A DNA stretch of 5,012 bases from Chitinophagaceae bacterium (lineage in GTDB: Bacteria > Bacteroidota > Bacteroidia > Chitinophagales > Chitinophagaceae): positions 1-5,012 of the forward strand of contig PLEB01000391.1 of the NCBI GenBank assembly GCA_003136915.1, in the 5' to 3' direction. Position 1 is the stretch's first letter; every line of letters starts with the position of its first letter. Positions 1 to 5,012 of the stretch are shown here, in pieces. The position numbers and the translations under genes are program-made. The notes beneath the pieces were generated by a model, which ran no database searches, was not told where the DNA came from, and saw only the letters and a list, made by a program, of their open reading frames with translations.

Positions 1-61
1 CATAACCATAACAACTTTCCCTTATTTTCGCGGATAATTACTGAAGATGGTATCAGCTCAG

Positions 62-1150
62 ATGAAAAATACAGCATTTACCAAAAAGCATCTTGAGCTT
101 GGTGCAAAAATGACCGGATTTGCCGGATATCTCATGCCGGTGAGCTATACCGGAATTAATGAGGAGCATCTTGCGGTCCGTTCGAATGCCGGCATATTTG
201 ACGTTAGTCATATGGGGGAGTTCTTAATCAGAGGGCCCCAGGCCCTCGATCTTATCCAGCGCGTTACTTCGAATGATGCAGCTAAAATTACGGATGGTAA
301 AGCCCAATACAGTTGCCTTCCTAATGCGGAGGGAGGCATTGTGGATGACCTGCTGGTTTATTGTCTCAAGGAAAATAATTTATACATGCTCGTGGTGAAT
401 GCCTCCAATATTCAGAAAGACTGGAATTGGATCATCAGCCACAACAGCAGCGGCGCAGTAATGGAAGATATTTCAGAGAGAACCTGCCTGCTTGCCGTGC
501 AGGGCCCCAATGCAACCAAAATACTTCAGCCCCTTACTGGGATGGATATGATGAACCTTCCCTATTATCATTTCGTTAAAGGAAGATTTGCGGATACGGA
601 GAATGTAATGATCAGCGCAACGGGTTATACCGGCTCGGGCGGTGTGGAAATTTATTTTGAAGACAAGCAGGGTGCTGCTGATAGAATCTGGAATGCTATT
701 TTTGAAGCCGGCTTGCCGCTGGGCCTAAAGCCCGCAGGGCTGGGGGCCAGGGACACGCTAAGACTTGAAATGGGATATTGCCTTTATGGCAATGATATTG
801 ATGACAGCACTTCCCCCCTGCAGGCGGGACTCGGATGGATTACAAAATTCAGTAAGGATTTTGTCGGCCGTGCGCCGATAGAGCTGCAGAAGAAAGAGGG
901 CCTTAAAAAAAAGCTGGTAGGATTTGAAATGCTGGAAAGGGGAATTCCAAGGCAGGCGTATGAGATAAAGGATAATGCGGGCGAGATCATTGGCAAAGTG
1001 ACCTCAGGCACGCAGTCGCCTTCATTGGGTAAAGCCATCGGACTGGGTTATGTGCGTGAAACTTTTTCTAATTTAGGTTCCAGGGTCTATATCCAGGTAA
1101 GGGATAAACTTTTGCAGGCTGTTGTTGTCAAACTTCCTTTCTTATCATGA
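62..1150 (+). CDS. gcvT: Glycine cleavage system T-protein (aminomethyltransferase)
   Basis: Cytosolic tetrahydrofolate-dependent aminomethyltransferase (EC 2.1.2.10). It takes the aminomethyl group carried on lipoylated H-protein, releases ammonia and makes 5,10-methylene-THF. From the ATG at 62 the protein has 362 residues, normal for the family. Motifs in order: [13 protein letters not shown] near the N-terminus, [15 protein letters not shown], then [10 protein letters not shown] with the Asp pair at 95-96, matching the family's catalytic aspartate (Asp96 in the Thermotoga enzyme, as I recall). [21 protein letters not shown] (about 188-200), [14 protein letters not shown] and SPLQAGLGW follow, then the C-terminal barrel with [18 protein letters not shown]. 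An in-frame ATG at 47 would add MVSAQ; I prefer 62 because MKNT matches the usual start of Bacteroidota homologues. Neither start has a clear Shine-Dalgarno. No genes for the P, H or L proteins are in view, so they must lie elsewhere. All key blocks look intact. Identification is very secure; the exact start is less so. Confidence 0.97.
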   Translation: MKNTAFTKKHLELGAKMTGFAGYLMPVSYTGINEEHLAVRSNAGIFDVSHMGEFLIRGPQALDLIQRVTSNDAAKITDGKAQYSCLPNAEGGIVDDLLVYCLKENNLYMLVVNASNIQKDWNWIISHNSSGAVMEDISERTCLLAVQGPNATKILQPLTGMDMMNLPYYHFVKGRFADTENVMISATGYTGSGGVEIYFEDKQGAADRIWNAIFEAGLPLGLKPAGLGARDTLRLEMGYCLYGNDIDDSTSPLQAGLGWITKFSKDFVGRAPIELQKKEGLKKKLVGFEMLERGIPRQAYEIKDNAGEIIGKVTSGTQSPSLGKAIGLGYVRETFSNLGSRVYIQVRDKLLQAVVVKLPFLS

Positions 1151-1219
1151 TCTGAACGATTGCTGCTTTCAGAATCAACCGAAGAATTATTTTCATTCAG
1201 GGGAAATTGTTTTCTTATT

Positions 1220-1951
1220 ATGGCCGATACCAAACCTTCCTTGCATACCAGTATGTCGCCGGCCCTTTTGCATTTGTATGATGCTGCGCAAGCTACAGTA
1301 GTGATTATTGATGTACTGAGGGCAACATCTACCATTGCAACGGCATTGTACAATGGAGCCAGGTATATTATTCCGGTGGATAGCGTTGCAAAATGTATAG
1401 AACTTGGCCGGCAGATCAATTGCATTACCGCGGGGGAAAGGGACGGGAGAATTGCCGAGGGCCTGCTACACGGGAATTCTCCTTTGGAATATACGCGCGA
1501 ATTCATTGAAGGAAAGATCCTCGTTCTAACAACAACAAATGGAACCCGCCTTCTGCATATGGCGCTGGACAAAGGTGCGCGCGAAATTATCACAGGTTCA
1601 TTTGCTAATCTCACTGCTGTGAGCAATTACCTGATCAATCAAACAAATAATATAATATTGGCTTGTGCCGCGTGGAAGGACCGGGTGAATATCGAGGACC
1701 TGTTATTTGCAGGGGCCCTGGTAGAGCGTGTAAAAGAGCATTTTTCGATTTCCTGCGACGCTTCGCATATTGCCCAAACATTATATAAAAAAGCCGCCCA
1801 TGATATGTATGGGTTTATAAAATCAAATAATGCTTCGCATTATAACCGGTTGATGAATTACGGTTTTGAAAAAGATATTCGCTATTGCCTGGAACCCGAT
1901 CTTGCCAATGTGCTGCCCATTTATGAAAATGGCAAACTCTGCGTTTATTGA
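1220..1951 (+). CDS. comB: 2-phosphosulfolactate phosphatase family protein (ComB)
   Basis: ComB family (EC 3.1.3.71 in archaea): Mg-dependent hydrolysis of 2-phosphosulfolactate to sulfolactate, a coenzyme M pathway step in methanogens. The protein from the ATG at 1220 has 243 residues, the usual size. Visible blocks: SPALLHLYD (13-21), VVIIDVLRATST (27-38), AGERDG (71-76), GNSPLEY (85-91), TTNGT (105-109), CAAWKDR (149-155), NIEDLLFAGAL (157-167) and a C-terminal YGFEKDIRYCLEPD (214-227). The frame stays open upstream to a TTG at 1160, but the preceding 20 residues do not resemble family sequence. An AGGGGA lies 15 bases before the ATG, rather far for a ribosome site. It starts 69 bases after gcvT on the same strand with no terminator seen, so co-transcription is likely. 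Bacteroidota do not make coenzyme M; a role in sulfolactate or sulfonate metabolism is inference. No comA (phosphosulfolactate synthase) is in the window. Family call is secure, physiological substrate less so. Confidence 0.92.
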   Translation: MADTKPSLHTSMSPALLHLYDAAQATVVIIDVLRATSTIATALYNGARYIIPVDSVAKCIELGRQINCITAGERDGRIAEGLLHGNSPLEYTREFIEGKILVLTTTNGTRLLHMALDKGAREIITGSFANLTAVSNYLINQTNNIILACAAWKDRVNIEDLLFAGALVERVKEHFSISCDASHIAQTLYKKAAHDMYGFIKSNNASHYNRLMNYGFEKDIRYCLEPDLANVLPIYENGKLCVY

Positions 1952-3753
1952 CTCATTTCCCATGCATCCATTTTTCTTTCAAATACGTCCAGCGGCATGC
2001 AACCATCTTGCAGCACCGCATCATGGAAGTCAGCTATTTTGAAATCCGGCCCAAGTTCGTCGCTGTATCGGGTCCTAAGTTCGCGGATTTTCATTGCCCC
2101 TGTTTTATAACTTAATGCCTGTGCAGGAATGGCTATATATCTTTCTATTTCTGCCGTCGCTCCGTCTTCGCTGATTGCTTCATTGTCCATCATGTATTTA
2201 ATCGCTTCTTCCCTTGTCATTTTTTTCTGATGCATTGCTACGTCAACCACCAGGCGGACCGCGCGGTGAATTTCATCTCCCAGAGCGCCCATATATTGGT
2301 AAGGATCTGTGTACAGACCAAGCTCCTTGCCCAGTGATTCGCAATAAAGCGCCCAACCTTCTCCGTAAGCACCGTACCATGCGAACCTTCTGAATTTAGG
2401 AAGAAGGGTGTCTTCCATTTGCAGGGACATCTGATAGTGATGGCCCGGTATGGCTTCGTGAAGAAATAATGATTCCATTCCGGAAGTGATATTGAATTTC
2501 GTTGCATCCAGAATGGGTACATAGAATATTCCGGGCCGTGAACCGTCTGGTGCACCCTGGTTATATTCCGCGCTCGCACTGGCGGCGCGGAATGCCTCCG
2601 TCTGACGGATTTCAAAACGCGTTTTTGGTGTACGACCGAAAAGTTTTTTCAGGTTGGGATCAATTGTCATTTGAATCTTCCTGAATGCATCCAATACTTC
2701 TTCCGGCGTTTTGAAGGGCATGAAGCGGGGATCCGTTTTCATGAAAGTAAAGAATGAAGGAAGATCTCCGTTGAAACCGGTTTTTATTTTTGTCAGTTCC
2801 ATTTCCCCGCGTATCCGTTTTACTTCAGAGAGTCCGGTCTCATAAATTTCCTGAGGAGTTTTATTGGTCGTCGTCCAGTACCGGATCATGTAATTGTATA
2901 ATTTACTTCCATCCGGCAGGTCATCAAACCCAATAGTGGCGCGGGACTTCGGTAGGTATTCTTTTTGCAGGAAAACGGCAAGCCTTTTATAAGCCGGCGT
3001 AAGTATTTCATTGATAAGGTGAACAAGATCCCCTGTTACCCGCGCTTTATCCTGTGCAGTAAACGAGTCAGGTATGTGGTTTGCAGGACCATAAAATAGA
3101 CTCTTATTTGCGTCGTCGCTGCCCAGGTCTGCCATTTGTGGAATCATCTTAACTACCAGGTATCTGGGGAGAATATATCCGTTTGCTAATCCCCTACTGA
3201 AATATACAATAGCGCTGTCTGCCCATGCACCGAAGGCGGTGGCGCGCTTTATCCAATTGTCATAATCCGCTACTGTTTTAAAGGGCTGAATGCCTGTGCC
3301 ACTGCCCATTTGGCCCAGATAGAGGGGAGTTCCTTCAAACTGGTTGAATGGCATGTATTGGATATTGGGCATCGTCACATTGTTGATAGAAAAATGCAAG
3401 TCAATGCCTTCGATGCTCATTTCCATCTCTCTTTTGAAAATATCGAAGCTGATCTGATCGTTTTGGTTGAGTTTATCCCGATCGAACTGATTGATTTTGT
3501 TCTTATACCCGCTGTAGAAATTACGCAGCGTATCCAGATAACTATCGGTAAAGTCTACCGGAAGCTTGTCATTGTATCGGTTATCGCCGTTTTGTGTAGC
3601 TTCTATGGGATAAAGTTTTTCCCTGTCTTCGTAGTAGTTATTCAATACAATGGCCAGCCTTTGGTTATCAGGTCCGGAGCGGTTCGTATTCATGAGTTTA
3701 CAGGAGGAAAATGCGCAAACGATCAGCACGGCGCGGGAAAAGGAATTTGTCAT
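1945..3753 (-). CDS. DUF885 family predicted zinc metallopeptidase, lipoprotein
   Basis: Full-length (602 aa) member of the DUF885 family, predicted metal-dependent peptidases with no well-defined substrate. Residues 1-18 look like a short lipoprotein signal: Arg7, hydrophobic stretch about 8-15, then FSSC with Cys18 as probable lipidation site. The protein should therefore be membrane-anchored outside the cytoplasm. The long helical-looking N-terminal half is typical of the family. The diagnostic core is LFLHEAIPGHHYQ (His432, Glu433, His438, His439), followed by GEGWALYCE (464-472, Glu465 a plausible third metal ligand) and RYIAIPAQALSYKTG (538-552). The His-Glu to His spacing is longer than in classical HExxH enzymes. 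The start at 3753 is the only one that supplies the signal peptide; it has A/T-rich sequence and no Shine-Dalgarno before it. The gene is read toward comB and overlaps its 3' end by 7 bases, and it diverges from the OmpA-type gene. It appears monocistronic within the window. Family call is strong; peptidase activity is inferred from motifs. Confidence 0.93.
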   Translation of the reverse strand: MTNSFSRAVLIVCAFSSCKLMNTNRSGPDNQRLAIVLNNYYEDREKLYPIEATQNGDNRYNDKLPVDFTDSYLDTLRNFYSGYKNKINQFDRDKLNQNDQISFDIFKREMEMSIEGIDLHFSINNVTMPNIQYMPFNQFEGTPLYLGQMGSGTGIQPFKTVADYDNWIKRATAFGAWADSAIVYFSRGLANGYILPRYLVVKMIPQMADLGSDDANKSLFYGPANHIPDSFTAQDKARVTGDLVHLINEILTPAYKRLAVFLQKEYLPKSRATIGFDDLPDGSKLYNYMIRYWTTTNKTPQEIYETGLSEVKRIRGEMELTKIKTGFNGDLPSFFTFMKTDPRFMPFKTPEEVLDAFRKIQMTIDPNLKKLFGRTPKTRFEIRQTEAFRAASASAEYNQGAPDGSRPGIFYVPILDATKFNITSGMESLFLHEAIPGHHYQMSLQMEDTLLPKFRRFAWYGAYGEGWALYCESLGKELGLYTDPYQYMGALGDEIHRAVRLVVDVAMHQKKMTREEAIKYMMDNEAISEDGATAEIERYIAIPAQALSYKTGAMKIRELRTRYSDELGPDFKIADFHDAVLQDGCMPLDVFERKMDAWEMSQ

Positions 3754-3868
3754 TAAAAATGCGTTTGGGAATTAAAGCTAAGGTATTTCAATACTTTGTG
3801 CAGGCCACTCAAATAAAAATATTCAAGGATTGAAGGCGTTAATTTTTCATTTTTCACATATCTTCGTG

Positions 3869-3876
3869 CAAAATTA
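3869..3876 (-). promoter_or_regulatory. Possible -7 promoter box for the DUF885 gene
   Basis: On the minus strand the bases read TAATTTTG, an exact fit to the TAnnTTTG -7 element described for the primary sigma factor of Bacteroidota. It lies about 115 bases before the start codon at 3753, implying a leader of roughly 105-110 bases. The expected TTTG at -33 is not present; only an AT-rich ATTAA sits at about the right distance. An 8-base degenerate match in AT-rich DNA can arise by chance, so this is tentative. Confidence 0.35.
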
Positions 3877-4016
3877 AAGGGTTATCCTACTCCCTGTTTA
3901 ATACCTGATTCCTGCCTTACCTTATGTTTTACGGCTAAGTTTTCCATGAAAACACATTATTGTTAAATAAACTTCGCGCTGCCACCGGATTGGTACAACA
4001 ATTGCTATTGCGATAT

Positions 4017-4024
4017 TATATTTT
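4017..4024 (+). promoter_or_regulatory. Possible -7 promoter box for the OmpA-type lipoprotein gene
   Basis: TATATTTT matches the Bacteroidota TAnnTTTG element except for the last base. It lies 38 bases before the ATG at 4063, which would give a short leader of about 30 bases. A TTGG at 3990-3993 could act as the -33 element but with a spacer of 23 bases, longer than the usual 19-21. Other near matches (TATGTTTT at 3923, TAAGTTTT at 3936) compete with it, so the assignment is weak. Confidence 0.22.
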
Positions 4025-4062
4025 CAAAGGCGTATGGATTTATTCTTTAACTCTCAATTAAA

Positions 4063-4947
4063 ATGATTCTTATGAAGCTTAGGCACGTTCTACTTCTCGC
4101 ATTTTCCTCATTGCTGCTCTTTTCCTGCGTGAGCAACAAGAAATTCAAAGCTGCTCAGGCAAAAGCTCAGGCCCGCTTTGATTCATTAATGAATGAGTAT
4201 TCAAAACTCCAGGGAGACCTGAAGAATTGTAATGATCAAACAGCAGACCTCACAAAGCAAAAAGGAGCTCTTCAGGGGCAGATTGACGATCTGAATAAAC
4301 AGGTTGCCTTCCTGAAGGACAATAATACACAGGCCCTGAAACAACTCGAAGATCTTTCTGTAATCTCCAGTTCTCAGGCTGAAAGCATCAGAAAATCTCT
4401 GGAAAACATTGGAGCCAAGGATGCTTACATTCGTGATCTTCAAACGGCCATGGCCCGAAAAGATTCGCTTAACATGGCGCTCGTAATGAACCTGAAAGGC
4501 GCCACCGCAGATATGGCCGATTCTGATATAAATATCAAAATCGACAGGGGAGTTGTATTTATTGACATCTCCGACAAATTACTGTTCAAAACCGGGAGTT
4601 CAAATGTTTCCAAAGGAGCACAGAACGTGCTTGGAAAAGTTGCCAATGTGCTGAAGAATCAGCCAGACATTGAATTTATGGTAGAAGGCAATACAGATAA
4701 TGTTCCTTACAAAGGAAAGGGAATGGACAATTGGGATCTGAGCGTTAGTCGCGCCGTTTCTGTGATACATGTCCTGCAACACAAGTATAATATTCCACCC
4801 GTAAAAATGATCGCCGCAGGTCGTGGTGAATTTATGCCCGTTGCTGGCAATGATTCCCGCGAAGGCCGTGCCGCCAACCGCCGCACAAGAATTGTAATCC
4901 TTCCATTGTTGGATCAGTTCTTCAAACTCCTGGAGAAAAAAGCATAA
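4063..4947 (+). CDS. OmpA/MotB-type peptidoglycan-binding lipoprotein with coiled coil
   Basis: Envelope lipoprotein of 294 residues, expected to tether the outer membrane to the cell wall. The N-terminus has Lys5, Arg7, a hydrophobic run (9-20) and lipobox LFSC with Cys22. Residues about 27-135 are rich in Lys, Gln, Asp, Leu and Asn, with heptad-like spacing typical of a coiled coil or long helical spacer (KQKGALQGQIDDLNKQVAFL is representative). The C-terminal OmpA-like domain spans about 155-280: KLLFKTGSSNVSKGA, then EGNTDNVPY with Asp212, NWDLSVSRA with Arg230, GRGEFMPVAGN and EGRAANRRTRIVI. Asp212 and Arg230 align with the pair that binds diaminopimelate in OmpA of Acinetobacter. The TDN-PY and NWDLSVSRA wording is closer to the MotB-like (COG1360) branch than to classical OmpA. 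There is no beta-barrel and no MotB-like transmembrane stator segment. A second ATG at 4072 (MKLRH...) is an equally good start and also keeps the signal peptide. A terminator follows 21 bases after the stop. No partner gene is visible. Confidence 0.92.
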   Translation: MILMKLRHVLLLAFSSLLLFSCVSNKKFKAAQAKAQARFDSLMNEYSKLQGDLKNCNDQTADLTKQKGALQGQIDDLNKQVAFLKDNNTQALKQLEDLSVISSSQAESIRKSLENIGAKDAYIRDLQTAMARKDSLNMALVMNLKGATADMADSDINIKIDRGVVFIDISDKLLFKTGSSNVSKGAQNVLGKVANVLKNQPDIEFMVEGNTDNVPYKGKGMDNWDLSVSRAVSVIHVLQHKYNIPPVKMIAAGRGEFMPVAGNDSREGRAANRRTRIVILPLLDQFFKLLEKKA

Positions 4948-4968
4948 GATTTTTTAAGAATCAATTTT

Positions 4969-4995
4969 AAAGGCTCCGCTTGCGGAGCCTTTTTT
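4969..4995 (+). terminator. Intrinsic terminator after the OmpA-type lipoprotein gene
   Basis: Perfect inverted repeat AGGCTCCG (4971-4978), loop CTTG, CGGAGCCT (4983-4990), extended by two A:T pairs at the base and followed by a run of six T (4990-4995). It begins about 21 bases after the TAA at 4945-4947, the classical position for a Rho-independent terminator. The opposite strand has AAA-TTT flanks and a weaker T-rich tail, so limited activity for a gene arriving from the right is possible. Confidence 0.93.
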
Positions 4996-5012
4996 GTTGA
5001 GTATTGGAAATG

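Larger units (their letters stand above)
3754..4062. other. Divergent intergenic region between the two lipoprotein genes
   Basis: This is 309 bases of AT-rich sequence between two divergently read genes, so it should hold both promoters. Seen directly: a tandem 7-base repeat TTTTTCA (3843-3849 and 3850-3856); a perfect Bacteroidota-like -7 box TAATTTTG on the minus strand (3876-3869); a near match TATATTTT on the plus strand (4017-4024); a 6-bp inverted repeat GTTTTC-CAT-GAAAAC (3939-3953); and a ten-codon reading frame at 4034-4066 that overlaps the downstream start. I see no tRNA, no riboswitch-like fold, no terminator and no credible longer gene. Confidence 0.7.

Noticed and set aside
23..30. 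TATTTTCG upstream of gcvT as a possible -7 box
   Set aside because: One mismatch to TAnnTTTG and no TTTG at the -33 distance; only 46 bases of upstream sequence are in the window, so the context cannot be judged.
784..1038. 84-codon minus-strand frame inside gcvT
   Set aside because: Fully embedded opposite conserved GcvT sequence; no independent support.
1087..1626. 179-codon open frame on the minus strand across the gcvT end and comB start
   Set aside because: It is antisense to two clear genes, with no recognisable domain; treated as a shadow frame.
3310..3756. 148-codon open frame on the plus strand opposite the start of the DUF885 gene
   Set aside because: It lies entirely antisense to a well-supported gene, its product has no recognisable motif, and its composition reflects the reverse complement of codons in the real gene.
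3791..3800. TACTTTG near 3792 as a plus-strand promoter element
   Set aside because: The spacing inside the element is one base short of TAnnTTTG and it lies about 270 bases before the nearest plus-strand gene.
4001..4012. CAAT-TGCT-ATTG type dyad upstream of the OmpA-type gene
   Set aside because: Arms of four bases are too short to distinguish from chance in AT-rich DNA.
5010..5012. ATG at the last three bases of the window as the start of another gene
   Set aside because: It falls 15 bases after the terminator and no codons follow in the window, so nothing supports it as a start.

Overview
The window looks like ordinary chromosomal DNA from a member of the Bacteroidota, most likely the Chitinophagaceae or a close relative. 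I infer this from family resemblance: a GcvT beginning [10 protein letters not shown], a ComB with the CAAWKDRVNIEDLLFAGA block, a DUF885 lipoprotein, and an OmpA-type lipoprotein with an N-terminal coiled coil. Base composition is moderate to slightly AT-rich. Strong Shine-Dalgarno sequences are scarce and upstream regions are A/T-rich, as is usual in that phylum. The placement rests on recalled family features, not on a database search.

Layout. At the left is a rightward pair. gcvT (62-1150) encodes the aminomethyltransferase (T-protein) of the glycine cleavage system. comB (1220-1951) encodes a 2-phosphosulfolactate phosphatase family protein. comB meets a long leftward gene (1945-3753) tail to tail with a 7-base overlap. 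That gene encodes a DUF885 predicted metallopeptidase lipoprotein. A 309-base divergent intergenic region (3754-4062) separates its start from a rightward gene (4063-4947) for a lipoprotein with a coiled coil and a C-terminal OmpA/MotB-type peptidoglycan-binding domain. That gene is followed by a clear intrinsic terminator (4969-4995).

How the genes relate. There is no single obvious pathway. gcvT serves cytosolic one-carbon/glycine metabolism, and comB probably serves sulfonate (sulfolactate) metabolism and may be co-transcribed with gcvT. The two right-hand genes encode cell-envelope lipoproteins read divergently from a shared control region. No RNA gene, mobile element, CRISPR array or phage-like gene was seen. 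I did not find a convincing new multi-gene system. The points worth a second look are the comB-gcvT pairing, the stretched zinc-binding motif of the DUF885 protein, the convergent overlap, and a ten-codon reading frame overlapping the start of the OmpA-type gene.
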